Origin: a bacterium
GTDB lineage: Bacteria > Armatimonadota > Zipacnadia > Zipacnadales > UBA11051
DNA: 64,000 bases
Reading direction: 5' to 3'
Assembly (NCBI GenBank): GCA_021372615.1
Contig: JAJFUB010000085.1
Location: 62,001-126,000 of the forward strand
Positions 44,349 through 53,374 of the stretch are shown here, one piece after another (the stretch's first letter is position 1; each line of letters begins with the position of its first letter). A program made the position numbers and the translations under genes. Under the pieces are notes generated by a model that saw only the letters and a list, made by a program, of their open reading frames with translations, was not told the origin of the DNA and did not search any database.

Positions 44349-45496
44349 GCCTGCACCAGCCCCTCGTACATGCGCACATGCCCCGCGATCATGCGCTCCA
44401 GGCTGTAGTCGCGCTCGACCCGCTCCCGCAAGGCCTCCGCCAGGCGCGGCATCTGCGGGTCGTCCAGCGCCCGGAACAGCGCCAGTGTCAGCTCCAGGTG
44501 GTCGCCCGGCGCTACCAGCAGCCCGGTGCGCTCGTGCTCGATCACGTCCACATTGCCGGGGATGGCCGTCGCGATGACCGGCACGCCGGCCGCTCCGGCC
44601 TCCAGCAGCGCATACGGCAGCCCCTCCCACAGCGAGGGCAGGACGAACACATCCAGCGCGGCCAGGAACTGCGGGACATCATCGCGCTGGCCCAGGAAGT
44701 GGATCGCCTCCGACGCCTGCAGCGACTCGGCCAGCCGCCGCAGTTGCGGCAGCAGCGGGCCATGCCCGGCCACCGCCAGATGCACCCGCGGTCGCTCCCG
44801 ATGCACCGCCGCGGCCGCCCGCACAAGCTGTGCAACGCCCTTCTGCGGCGTCAGCGCGGCGACGGTTCCGACGAGGGTAGCCTCTGTCGGCAGCCCCAGC
44901 GCTCGCCGACACGCTTCCCGATCTGCCGCCACCCGGAACTCGTCCACTCGGATGCCATTGGGAATGATCGCGATGCGCTCGTCAGGCACAACATGGTGCT
45001 GCAGGGCCAGTTGCTTCTGCCCGTCACATCCGGCCACGAGGACATCCGTCCACCGCCCGGCGAGCCGCTCCAGCGCCACATACAGCCCGCGCTTGAGGGC
45101 GGAGGTGCGCATCTGGAAGGCGAAGCCGTGGGGGTTATAGACGGTCCTGGGGCGGGGGCGCAGGCTCCGCACCGCCAGGCGGGCCAGGAAGCCACCCTTG
45201 GAGCTGTGCCCGTGCACGATCTGCGGCTGCCAGGCGGCCATCGCGATCCGCAGTTGCCGCAGGCACCGCCCGTCCGACAGCGGACTGATCTCCCGCCGCA
45301 TGGGCAGATCCATGACCTGGATCCCGGCCGCGTCCAGTGCCTGGACGTCATCCAGAAAGCGCTCATCGCGCAACGTCGAGCACACAACATACTGCTGGAA
45401 GCGGTCGCGGGGGAGGTTCAGGCACAAGTCGAGCAAGTGCCGGCGCGTACCGCCGACCGTGGCTTCAAGCACATGGAGGAGGCGAATGGGGGACAT
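44345..45496 (-). CDS. Glycosyltransferase family 4 (GT-B)
   Basis: Protein of 383 residues. The N-terminal acceptor domain begins RLLHVLEATVGGTRRHLLDL and has QPQIVHGHSSKGGFLARLA. The donor domain has IAIIPNGIRVDEF, VGTVAALTPQKGVAQLVRA, VHLAVAGHGPLLPQL and VLPSLWEGLPYALLEAGAAG, with the paired Glu residues (E-x7-E) that bind the nucleotide sugar. GT4 enzymes are retaining cytoplasmic transferases, here likely adding one sugar to a polyprenyl-linked unit. The gene lies 86 bases after the flippase, across a purine/pyrimidine-biased stretch, and its stop overlaps the lipB start. Confidence 0.88.
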   Translation of the reverse strand: MSPIRLLHVLEATVGGTRRHLLDLCLNLPRDRFQQYVVCSTLRDERFLDDVQALDAAGIQVMDLPMRREISPLSDGRCLRQLRIAMAAWQPQIVHGHSSKGGFLARLAVRSLRPRPRTVYNPHGFAFQMRTSALKRGLYVALERLAGRWTDVLVAGCDGQKQLALQHHVVPDERIAIIPNGIRVDEFRVAADREACRRALGLPTEATLVGTVAALTPQKGVAQLVRAAAAVHRERPRVHLAVAGHGPLLPQLRRLAESLQASEAIHFLGQRDDVPQFLAALDVFVLPSLWEGLPYALLEAGAAGVPVIATAIPGNVDVIEHERTGLLVAPGDHLELTLALFRALDDPQMPRLAEALRERVERDYSLERMIAGHVRMYEGLVQA

Positions 45497-45582
45497 GGCT
45501 CAATCAAAGAGGGAAGAGAGAAGACGGAAGAGCGACGAGCGAGAGCGCGCTTCGTGCCTCTGCCCTCTTCATTCTTCCTTCT

Positions 45583-47316
45583 TCACTCTTCGTTATTGCC
45601 TTTCCTCAGCCGCTTGCGCACCTTTTCGCGGACGAACCCCGCGACCATGGTCAGTTCCTCGATCTTCAGCAGCGCCGCCGTGACCAGGAAGACGCCGCCA
45701 CCGCCACACCCCACGGCCGCCGCGAGCGCCAGCATGCGCAGCTTCTTGGCGGCAAAGGGCGGCTGCCAGGCGTTCAGCGTCGGGGCCAGGCCGGCGCCGA
45801 TGAAGTAGATGACGCCGCCCATGAGGGCGGCCGCCAGTGCGAGCCTGGCGGCGAAGGACAGGACGGCGCGGCGGTCAATGTGACCGATCTTCCGGCGCAA
45901 CGACCCGTACAGGATGATGACCTTGGCGCTCTTGCTCAGCGTCAGGGCCAGAGCCACGAAGGCGAGCGCCCCGGTGGCGCTAATGGAGCCCTGCGGCCAC
46001 AGCCACATCACGCCCAGGCCGGCGATGATGATGTTCAGCACCGCCATCCCCGCGCCCCAGTAGTTCGGCGTCTTGGTGTCCTGCAGGGCGAAGAACCACT
46101 TCATGATGCTGGTTTCCAGGGCGAAGAACAGCAGCCCCGGAGCATAGCAGAACAGCGCCAGCGCCGACCGCGCCGCATCCTCGGAGGTCATCGCCCCGTG
46201 CTCGTAGACCACGGTGATGATCGGCCGAGCCAGGAACATCATCGCCACGGAGATGGGCACGAAGATGAAGGCCATGATGCGCGTCATGCTGACCAGCGCC
46301 TCGGCCAGCTTGTCCTTCTCGCCGCGCGCGGCCCAGCCCGACAGGAAGGGGTAGACGACGAAGCTGACCGCCAGCGGCAGGATCTGCAGCGCCGAGTCGC
46401 CCATCGTGCGGGCGAACTTGAGGTTGGTGTACATGCTGGGGCCCAGGCGGTCGGTGTACACGCTGTCGGCGTAGTTGCGCGCATAGGCCGCCGCCATCCC
46501 CAGCAGCAACGGCGGCATCAGGCTGAAGACCGTCCGCGTGCTGGCATCCCGCACCGGGCTGGCAATGGCCCGGTAGTTGCGCAGCTTCCCCACCAGGCCG
46601 GGGAGCATCACGAAGAACCGCAGGCAGCCGCCGATGATGGCCCCCAGCGCCGCTGCCAGGATGCCGTGCGAGCCGTGCGGGTCCCAGAGCAGGTACACGC
46701 CCAGCACGATCCCGGCGGCGCTCCCCACGCGCAGCGAGAACTCCGCGAACGCCGGCAGCGTGAAGCGCTTGTAGGCGTGCAGCGTCAACTCCGGCATCAG
46801 CGACAGGGACAGGAAGATGATCGTCGGGGCCATGACCCGGATCATCAGGACGCCCGTGGGGAAGCCGATCGAGTCGGCGGCCATCGTCGGCCAGAGCGTG
46901 CGCAGGATCTGGGGGGCGAAGACCTCCAGCACCACCGTCAGCGCCAGCAGGAGCAGCAACTCCAAGTTGCCCACCGTGCTGGTGAGTTGCCAGGCCTTCG
47001 GCTCCCCCTCCTCCTTCATGTCGCGCACGAACTGCGGCAGGTAGGCCGGACGGATGATCTTCTCCAGGTTCGTGTACGTCCCGTAGATCAGGACATCATA
47101 GACCCGGTAGAAGGCATCGGTGCGCACATCGCTGCCGAAGTACCCGGAGATGAGGATGCTCTTGGCGTAGCCGGCGACCTTTCCCAGGAAGAGGAAGGCC
47201 GAGATGATGATGCCGCCCAGGGCCATGCGCCGCCCCGCCGTGGCATCGTCGGCGGCCTCGCTCTTCGCTTGTTCTTCAGCCGGATCAACCGGCGCCAGAT
47301 CCATTTCGTCATCCAT
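45583..47316 (-). CDS. MurJ/MviN-type lipid-linked glycan flippase
   Basis: Protein of 577 residues of the MOP superfamily with about fourteen membrane segments. Landmarks are ALGGIIISAFLFLGKVAGYAKSILISGYFG near the start, YGTYTNLEKIIRPAYLPQFV, VYPFLSGWAARGEKDKLAEAL (the MurJ-type loop), IITVVYEHGAMTSEDA and FFALQDTKTPNYW. Such proteins move lipid-linked sugars across the inner membrane. Inside this glycosyltransferase cluster it probably exports the polysaccharide unit, in place of a Wzx protein. It could still be the cell's only MurJ, so I give no gene symbol. Confidence 0.85.
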   Translation of the reverse strand: MDDEMDLAPVDPAEEQAKSEAADDATAGRRMALGGIIISAFLFLGKVAGYAKSILISGYFGSDVRTDAFYRVYDVLIYGTYTNLEKIIRPAYLPQFVRDMKEEGEPKAWQLTSTVGNLELLLLLALTVVLEVFAPQILRTLWPTMAADSIGFPTGVLMIRVMAPTIIFLSLSLMPELTLHAYKRFTLPAFAEFSLRVGSAAGIVLGVYLLWDPHGSHGILAAALGAIIGGCLRFFVMLPGLVGKLRNYRAIASPVRDASTRTVFSLMPPLLLGMAAAYARNYADSVYTDRLGPSMYTNLKFARTMGDSALQILPLAVSFVVYPFLSGWAARGEKDKLAEALVSMTRIMAFIFVPISVAMMFLARPIITVVYEHGAMTSEDAARSALALFCYAPGLLFFALETSIMKWFFALQDTKTPNYWGAGMAVLNIIIAGLGVMWLWPQGSISATGALAFVALALTLSKSAKVIILYGSLRRKIGHIDRRAVLSFAARLALAAALMGGVIYFIGAGLAPTLNAWQPPFAAKKLRMLALAAAVGCGGGGVFLVTAALLKIEELTMVAGFVREKVRKRLRKGNNEE

Positions 47317-47368
47317 GAAAGCTGTCCCGATTCCCTGCGGCAGGTTGGCGCGTGTCTGCGGCGGGCGG

Positions 47369-48775
47369 CTACTGCGGCCCCCATTGGCACGTCAGGCTGG
47401 TCTGGGTCACACCCCCGGCTTCAGCCCGCGCCGGCTCGTTGTAGTAGCCCAGCAGCCATTCACTGACGACATAGCCGTCGTCAGTCGCGAAGATCTCCCA
47501 GATGGCCGGGGCGGCGCCCCGGAGTTCCAGTGCGCGCCGGCCGCCTGACTGCAGCCGCACCCCGGTGGCGAGGGCGCAGCCGACACGGCGCGAACCGGGC
47601 TGGAGCATGACCGTCGGCGGGTGGGCCTGGGGCCCGCCCACAAACGCAGCCTCATAGCCCTCCGCGAACGTGCGCGGCAGCCACGTGTCCACCGCCAGCC
47701 CGCCGCAGGCGAACTTGGTGCGTGCCGTGAGCTTGGCCTGAAGGGCCAGCTCCCCCGGCTTCGCCACGGTCTGCTGCCAGGCGTCGAAGCCGGCGCCCGC
47801 GCCCTCATCGGCCCATAGCTTCCCCGTCACGGTCACTCCGGGCGGGTCGGCCGACGGCGTGGTCGCCTCGACGGTGGGCATCGCGTTTCCGCCCCGGCCG
47901 CCGCGCAGTGTCAGGTGAGCGGCCAGCACGCGCTGTCCGGTTGCCCCGCGCCAACACACCAGCCAGGGGTTGCTCAGGTCGGCTTGCAGGTCGGCCATCG
48001 CCGCCGGTGCCGGCGGCGGGGCGGGCGCTGGCGGCTGCTCGATCCTGAGGGGCGCGTTGAACCGGATCGTGCCCTGGACTTCGGCCGACTGTCCCGGCTC
48101 CAGCGTCGCCCCCTCCGGCCTCACGATGGCGCACGACTGGATGGTGTAGAACTCGTTGCGCTTGTTCCAGACCCGCTCGTCATTGACACACATCCAGTGC
48201 GGCGTCTCGGTCTGCAGGCGGAAGCCGTGGGGCGCTGCGCCGGCGGCGCTCACTCCGCTGCCAGTGCCGTTTGCCAGGTGCGCTCCCGGCGCGGGCGGGT
48301 CCACCGAGAAGGCGGGCTCGCATTTCAGGCGGCCGAGGGTCGCCAACTCCTCGCCGGCGTAGGGCTTCAGCGGCAGCCGCATCTCCAGGTAGGCCGAGTT
48401 GAGCGGCACCGGCGCTTCCGCGGAGAAGCGGTACAGGAAGTGCAGCAGTTGCGGGTCCTCTTGGTCGGGCTGCAAGTGACCGGAGACGGTCACGCACCGG
48501 CCGCCCTCGCCACACACCGGCAGCCAGGTGGTCTGCCCCGCCTGCGTCAGGTCACGGCCGTTCCCCTCAACCATCAGCGCCGCCCAGGCGCCGGTGTAGG
48601 CCCAGGCGCGGCTTAGCACCGCCGGCCCCATCTCGATGGCGGTCTGGTCCGAGAACACGACGGACACATGCCCCTGGTTCGAGACCCTCAGCACGACCTC
48701 GTCTGCGGCGCGGCCCGGGGCGGACAGGCCGCCGAGCAGGACACACAACGACAGCAGTAGCGCGTGGCGTGGCAT
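47369..48775 (-). CDS. Secreted protein of unknown function
   Basis: Protein of 468 residues. ATG 48775 lies 9 bases after AGGAGG, whereas the upstream ATG 48784 abuts it, so I prefer the former. A signal peptide (LLLSLCVLLGGLSAPGRA) is followed by beta-rich sequence without a family I know. Notable are DEVVLRVSNQGHVSVVFSD at the start, LPLKPYAGEELATLGRLKCE, a Pro/Ala linker near 250-265 and a late WEIFATDDGYVVSEW. The six or so scattered cysteines could form disulfides. It sits between two glycosyltransferase blocks of the cluster, so it may bind or process the exported glycan. Confidence 0.55.
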   Translation of the reverse strand: MPRHALLLSLCVLLGGLSAPGRAADEVVLRVSNQGHVSVVFSDQTAIEMGPAVLSRAWAYTGAWAALMVEGNGRDLTQAGQTTWLPVCGEGGRCVTVSGHLQPDQEDPQLLHFLYRFSAEAPVPLNSAYLEMRLPLKPYAGEELATLGRLKCEPAFSVDPPAPGAHLANGTGSGVSAAGAAPHGFRLQTETPHWMCVNDERVWNKRNEFYTIQSCAIVRPEGATLEPGQSAEVQGTIRFNAPLRIEQPPAPAPPPAPAAMADLQADLSNPWLVCWRGATGQRVLAAHLTLRGGRGGNAMPTVEATTPSADPPGVTVTGKLWADEGAGAGFDAWQQTVAKPGELALQAKLTARTKFACGGLAVDTWLPRTFAEGYEAAFVGGPQAHPPTVMLQPGSRRVGCALATGVRLQSGGRRALELRGAAPAIWEIFATDDGYVVSEWLLGYYNEPARAEAGGVTQTSLTCQWGPQ

Positions 48776-48841
48776 GGGCCTCATCCTCCTGCCACTGGCC
48801 GGAGTGTGCATGACTCCCATCAGCCAACAGCCCGCAGGGGT

Positions 48842-50137
48842 CTACAACTCGATGGAGGCGGGCTCCGCCGGGCTGTCCTGCAAGGGCCAGTCGCGCAGCC
48901 CGAGGTTCTGGGCGAACAGCCGCCCCAACTGCACCGTGTTCTTGTGCAGGTCAAACTCATCCTGCACGAGTCGTCGTGCGTTGGCGATCAGCCTGGCCCG
49001 CAGCTCCCGGTCATCCAGCGCCCGCTCCAGTTGCGCCGCCAGGTCTTGCGGCGACCCCGGCGCCGCCAGCAGCCCCGTCTCCTCGTCGATGATCGCTTCC
49101 GGGATGGCGCTCAGGTTGCTCGCCACGACTGGCACGCCGAAGGCCATGGCCTCCAGGATGACATTGGGCAGGCCGTCGCGGTCGCCATCCTTGGCCACGG
49201 TGCTGGCCAGGCAGAAGGCGTCCGCGCGCCGGTACACGTGAGTCAGTTGCTCCTGGGTCAGATGCCCGGCAAAGACCACCCGGTCGCGCAGGCCCAGGCC
49301 GCCCGCCAGGCGCTCCAACTCATCCCGCATGGGCCCGTCGCCGGCGATGACCAGCTCGAACTGCAGCCCCCGCCCGTTCAGCAGCGCCGCGGCCTGCAGC
49401 AGAAGCGGGAAGCCCTTCTTCTCCACCAGCCGCCCTGCCGACAGGATCATCGGCAGGGGGTAGTCTATGTGCGACTCCTGCACCATCCGCGCCACATCCA
49501 CCCCGTGCCGGACGAGGTGCAGCTTGTCCCCCAGGATTAGTGAGTGGTTGCGCTGCAACCGTTCCATGCCATGGCGCGTGCACACGGTGACGAAGTCGGC
49601 CTCGCGGCACTTGCGCGACAGCAGCACCGTACCGGGGCCGAAGATGTCCTGGGCGTGGCACGAGATGCTATAGCCGCATCCGCATATCTCCATCAGCATC
49701 AGTCCGACGGTGGCCGGGTAGCTGGCGAAGTGCGCGTGGACATGGCGCGCCTCGCGCGGGGAGAGCTGGGAGGCGAAGTGGACGGCCGCTGCGAAGGCCG
49801 AGAGTAGCTCGCGGGCGCACCCCGGGTGGAGGACCACCATGCGCAGCAGGAAGCAAAGCGTCGAGGCCAGGCCGAGCGGCCGCTGGAAGCACGTTCTGAG
49901 CAGTGCGGTCAGCGTGGCGGAAGAGAGCGGGCGAGGGCGGTAGAGGGTGCGGCGCAGGAAGGGCTCGGCCTGGGCGTGGGGCGGGCCCGGAGGGGCGGCC
50001 TGCATGGACAGGGGGATGACCGCAAACCCCATCTCCTCCAGCGCCACCATCTCGCGGAGGATGAAGGTCTCTGACAGCGAGGGGAACTGGCCCAGGACGT
50101 AGACCAGGCGCGCTCGTCCCGAGTCAACTCTGCGCAT
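48842..50137 (-). CDS. GT4 glycosyltransferase, WcaL/AmsK-like
   Basis: Protein of 431 residues starting at ATG 50137, overlapping the previous gene by 14 bases. The N-terminal motif YVLGQFPSLSETFILREMVALE is the hallmark of the WcaL/AmsK branch of colanic-acid and exopolysaccharide transferases. ARHVHAHFASYPATVGLM, ISCHAQDIF, KLHLVRHGVDVARM, ILSAGRLVEKKGFPLLLQA and DGLPNVILEAMAFGVPVVAS complete the GT-B fold. Relatives also occur in exosortase-A exopolysaccharide loci. It probably extends the lipid-linked oligosaccharide in the cytoplasm. Confidence 0.88.
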   Translation of the reverse strand: MRRVDSGRARLVYVLGQFPSLSETFILREMVALEEMGFAVIPLSMQAAPPGPPHAQAEPFLRRTLYRPRPLSSATLTALLRTCFQRPLGLASTLCFLLRMVVLHPGCARELLSAFAAAVHFASQLSPREARHVHAHFASYPATVGLMLMEICGCGYSISCHAQDIFGPGTVLLSRKCREADFVTVCTRHGMERLQRNHSLILGDKLHLVRHGVDVARMVQESHIDYPLPMILSAGRLVEKKGFPLLLQAAALLNGRGLQFELVIAGDGPMRDELERLAGGLGLRDRVVFAGHLTQEQLTHVYRRADAFCLASTVAKDGDRDGLPNVILEAMAFGVPVVASNLSAIPEAIIDEETGLLAAPGSPQDLAAQLERALDDRELRARLIANARRLVQDEFDLHKNTVQLGRLFAQNLGLRDWPLQDSPAEPASIEL

Positions 50138-51233
50138 GGAGAACTTCCTCGTAGAGCGCCACCACGGCCCGGGCATGGCGCTGCCAGGTGAACTGCGCCG
50201 CATGACGCAGGCCGGCCGCACGGAGTTCGGCCAGCCGAGTCCCATTCGACAGCAGGCGCTGCAGGCCCTCCGTCAGCCGCTCCGGCGGCCCCAAGGGCAC
50301 GACCTCCGCCGCCGGCCCCGCGACCTCCGGCAGCGCCCCGCCGTCGGAGACCAGCACCGGCGTGCCGCAGGCCATCGCCTCCAGCGGCGGCAGCCCCATG
50401 CCTTCGTACAGCGACCATTGTACCAGAAGGTCGGCGGCGGTGTATAGCGCAGGCAGGTCCGCGGGCGCCACGTAGCCCAGGGCGGCCACCTTGTCGGTCC
50501 CGGCGCCCTGCCGTTGTGCCGCGGCGACCGCGTCGGCACCCCACGCCGGCCTGCCGGCCACCAGCAGGTGGTGCGGCGCCCGATCCGCCACGCCGGCGAA
50601 GGCCCGGATGACCGCCGGCAGGTTCTTCTTGGGTTCGACATTGCCCACGCACAGGATGAACCGCTCCGGCAGCCCCAGGCGCTCGCGGACTTCAGCCACC
50701 TCGGCGGCGCCGACCGGACGGTACTGCTCGCCGATGCCCAGGGGAATGACCCGCAGCTTCTTTCCCACCTCGGGCGCCAGCTGCCGCACATCCCGTGCCA
50801 CGGTCTCGGTCGGCACGACCACGGCCGTCGCCCGGCGCAGGCTGCGCGGCAGCATCGCCCGGTAGTGCCACACATTGCTGGGCTTGCACAGGTGCGGGAA
50901 CTGCAGGGCGATGACATCATAGACCGTGAGCACCGAGGGCCCGTGCCAGTTCAGCGGCATGATGTAGCCGGGGGCGTGCAGCAGGTCGCAGCGGCTGCGC
51001 AGGTCGTGCGCCAGCCGCGTCTGCTCGTAGGCAATCCGCAGCAACCGCCCGCGCGCCCATCCCGGCGCGGGCAGCGCCGCTACCGGGCTGTGCTCGGCAT
51101 ACTCCCGTCGGCACGCCAGCAGGTATCCATGCTCCGGGGCCACCTGCGGCAGCGCCCCGATCAGCCCCTCGATGGATTGCTCCACCCCGGAGTGGTGCCC
51201 GCCCAGCAGCATGCCGTCGAGACCCACTCTCAT
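50124..51233 (-). CDS. GT4 glycosyltransferase (mannosyltransferase-like)
   Basis: Protein of 369 residues. It begins [19 protein letters not shown], where the conserved glycine loop of this GT4 branch (D-x-R/M-x5-G-I/V) sits. [58 protein letters not shown] and [22 protein letters not shown] follow the MtfA/WbdB-like pattern. The Glu pair in [12 protein letters not shown] binds the donor. The start overlaps the previous GT4 stop by 4 bases and the end overlaps the next start, so the three GT4 genes are translationally chained. Confidence 0.88.
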   Translation of the reverse strand: MRVGLDGMLLGGHHSGVEQSIEGLIGALPQVAPEHGYLLACRREYAEHSPVAALPAPGWARGRLLRIAYEQTRLAHDLRSRCDLLHAPGYIMPLNWHGPSVLTVYDVIALQFPHLCKPSNVWHYRAMLPRSLRRATAVVVPTETVARDVRQLAPEVGKKLRVIPLGIGEQYRPVGAAEVAEVRERLGLPERFILCVGNVEPKKNLPAVIRAFAGVADRAPHHLLVAGRPAWGADAVAAAQRQGAGTDKVAALGYVAPADLPALYTAADLLVQWSLYEGMGLPPLEAMACGTPVLVSDGGALPEVAGPAAEVVPLGPPERLTEGLQRLLSNGTRLAELRAAGLRHAAQFTWQRHARAVVALYEEVLHAQS

Positions 51234-52384
51234 GGCGCGAGCACCTCGCGGTACAGCTCCAGCACGCGCGCGGCCGTGTGGCTGACCGAAAAGTGCCCGG
51301 CGCGGATGCGCGCGCCGTCACTGAGGCCCTCGCGCAGCTCACCGTCCTGCAGCAGGTGCACAATCCCCTCCGCCAGCGCGGCCGGGTCGTCGGGCGGCAC
51401 CAGCAGCCCACTGCGCCCGTCCTCGATGATCTCGGCCGGGCCGGCCTGGTTGACCGCCACCACGGGCACGCCCAGAGCGAGGGCTTCGAGCACCACCCGC
51501 CCGAACGGCTCCCGGTCGGCAGGGTGGGCCAGCACATCCAGGGCCGCCAGTGCGTCGGCCGGGTGGTCCACGAAGCCCGCCCAGACGACATGGCCCTGGA
51601 GCGAGGGCGCGTTCGCCAACTCGTGCAGTGACGCCACGTACTCGGGGTGCTCGTCGAAGGTGTCGCTGCCCATGAAGACGACCCGCGCCTGCGGCACGTG
51701 CTCCAACACCAGCGGCATGGCTCGCAGCAGTACATCCTGCCGCTTCCACGGCACCAACTGGCCCATGCAGCCGATCAGCGGCGTCTCCGCGCCCATCTCC
51801 CAGTCGCCGCGCACCTGGCTGCGCCGCCGTGTGACATGCACATCCTGCGGGCTGAAGCCGTTGGTGATGACCGTCACGGGGGCGCCCTGCGGCGCCGTTG
51901 CTTCGATGTAGGAGGCCACCGCCTGTGAGATGGCAATGACGCGCGTCGCCCGCCGCCGAACCGCCCGCACGAGGTGCGCGGGGGCCCGCAGATCGCGGCA
52001 GTGCCACACGACCGGAGCTCGGGTGACGCGCGTGGACGCCCAGGCGCTGATGAGGCTGTTGGCGTGGATGAGGTCAGGCTCCACCGCGCGGCACGCTCGG
52101 CGCAACGCGCGGCGGAAGCGCCCGAAGGTGCGGAAGGCGGCGACGAAGTCCCAGGGAGTCTGCGGACGGTGCAGGCGGCAGGGCGGGAGGGGATGCACGG
52201 GAATGCCGGCTTGGCGGGCGGCGTCTGCCAGCGGACCGTCATCGGGGGCAGCCAGGTGCGGCTCGATCTGCCGCCGATCCACCGCCTGCAGCAGTCCCAG
52301 TAGACTCCGCTCCGCCCCGCCGAGGACGCCGACGTGGTTGACATACAGGACGCGCAGTGAAGATGCGGCGGGCGCGGGAACCAT
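51230..52384 (-). CDS. GT4 glycosyltransferase
   Basis: Protein of 384 residues. I use ATG 52384, which is just before the domain start LRVLYVNHVGVLGGAERSLLGLL; the open frame continues upstream into the end of the hydrolase gene. EPDLIHANSLISAW, IAISQAVASYIE, VITNGFSPQDVH, LIGCMGQLVPWKRQDVLLRAM and REPFGRVVLEALALGVPVVA mark a GT-B enzyme with the usual E-x7-E donor site. It is the first of three chained GT4 genes and follows the hydrolase pair, as in exosortase-A-type loci. Confidence 0.87.
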   Translation of the reverse strand: MVPAPAASSLRVLYVNHVGVLGGAERSLLGLLQAVDRRQIEPHLAAPDDGPLADAARQAGIPVHPLPPCRLHRPQTPWDFVAAFRTFGRFRRALRRACRAVEPDLIHANSLISAWASTRVTRAPVVWHCRDLRAPAHLVRAVRRRATRVIAISQAVASYIEATAPQGAPVTVITNGFSPQDVHVTRRRSQVRGDWEMGAETPLIGCMGQLVPWKRQDVLLRAMPLVLEHVPQARVVFMGSDTFDEHPEYVASLHELANAPSLQGHVVWAGFVDHPADALAALDVLAHPADREPFGRVVLEALALGVPVVAVNQAGPAEIIEDGRSGLLVPPDDPAALAEGIVHLLQDGELREGLSDGARIRAGHFSVSHTAARVLELYREVLAP

Positions 52385-52410
52385 GGTCACCTGCCACTCG
52401 TGGTTGCTCG

Positions 52411-53253
52411 CTACACCCCCGCCTGCCCCCGCAGCCATGCCAGAGTCCGATCAATGACCTGGTTCTCCCAGGCCAGCGAATAGAAGGCATGGTTGGCGCC
52501 CGGCACGATGAACGAGTCGAACGGCTTGTTGGCGCGGCGACACAGCATCTCGTAGTGCTCGACCGAGGCCACCGTCGTCGGGTCGTTGCCGCCGTAGATG
52601 AACAGACGCTCGCCGCCAAAGCCCATGAAGCGCTCGTACCAGTCAATCTCGGCGTCTACTTCGGCGCCCTCTTCGCCGGCGCCCTTGCCGCCCGACGCCA
52701 GCGCGCGCCGAATCTGCCCGAGTTGCAGCTTCGCCCCCACGAGCTTCTGCCAGGTCTCCTTGCGGAACGCCTTGCGCAGGTACGTCAGCCAGATCTGCCG
52801 CTTCTTGGCGCTGTCGCTCAGCCGGCGGTCACCGGCCACGATGGGCGCCGACCACAGCACCATCGCGCGGATCGCCTCATGCAGCGGCCCGGTTCCCAGC
52901 GCCACCTCACTGCCCGAGCAATCCCCGATCAGCGCCACGCGCTCCAGGCCTGTCTCGGCGAGCAGGAACCGCGTGGCGGCCACCGTATCGGCGATCATCG
53001 TCGTCAGCGTTGTCGCCTGCGTGTCGCCCTCGGAGTCGCCGCGCCCCCGGAAGTCGAAGCGCAGGCTGCAGAACCCCATCCCCTCGGCGCGGCGCGCCGC
53101 CTTGGTGAACATCTGGTGCGGGCCGATGCGGTAGCCCGCCCAACCGTGCAGATAGACTAACCCCAGCGGCAGCTTCGGGAAGCCTTCATCCGGAATGTGC
53201 AGGGCCGCCAGCAGTCGGGCGCCCTCACTCTCGAAGTAGCAGTGTCGTTCCAT
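52411..53253 (-). CDS. Alpha/beta hydrolase resembling exosortase-A-associated hydrolase 1
   Basis: Protein of 280 residues. The fold is clear: GLVYLHGWAGYRIGPHQMF (oxyanion loop), SLRFDFRGRGDSEGDT, the nucleophile elbow IGDCSGSEVAL, then LFIYGGNDP (acid) and VPGANHAFYSLAWE (His). The elbow has Cys112 where most hydrolases have Ser. A G-x-C-x-G elbow is a trait of the hydrolase 1 family of exosortase-A (XrtA) exopolysaccharide loci. Its partner, hydrolase 2, and an ACP lie directly upstream in the same order as in those loci. A thioesterase or acyltransferase role on the ACP-bound group is my inference. Confidence 0.72.
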   Translation of the reverse strand: MERHCYFESEGARLLAALHIPDEGFPKLPLGLVYLHGWAGYRIGPHQMFTKAARRAEGMGFCSLRFDFRGRGDSEGDTQATTLTTMIADTVAATRFLLAETGLERVALIGDCSGSEVALGTGPLHEAIRAMVLWSAPIVAGDRRLSDSAKKRQIWLTYLRKAFRKETWQKLVGAKLQLGQIRRALASGGKGAGEEGAEVDAEIDWYERFMGFGGERLFIYGGNDPTTVASVEHYEMLCRRANKPFDSFIVPGANHAFYSLAWENQVIDRTLAWLRGQAGV

Positions 53254-53303
53254 GGTGTGTGAAGCGGTCTATCCTCGTCGCCCGCAGGGCCTGTGCCCGT
53301 TGT

Positions 53304-53354
53304 CGGAGGGGTCTGTCCCCGGACGGACCGCAGGTCCGGGAGGGGGCTGACCCC
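53304..53354. repeat. Dispersed repeat pieces shared with 10948-10974
   Basis: CGGAGGGGTCTGT (53304-53316) and GAGGGGGCTGACCCC (53340-53354) are the reverse complements of the two parts of the repeat at 10948-10974, in swapped order. Between them is a small hairpin, GGACCGCAGGTCC (53325-53337). The element fills the 121-base gap between the two hydrolase genes. Confidence 0.6.
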
Positions 53355-53374
53355 GCCCGCAGCCCCTACGTCAC

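Noticed and set aside
45497-45582. Purine-rich stretch followed by a pyrimidine-rich stretch between the flippase and GT4 genes, taken at first for a terminator
   Set aside because: The two halves pair only imperfectly, with many bulges, and there is no T-tract on the transcribed strand. I leave it unassigned.
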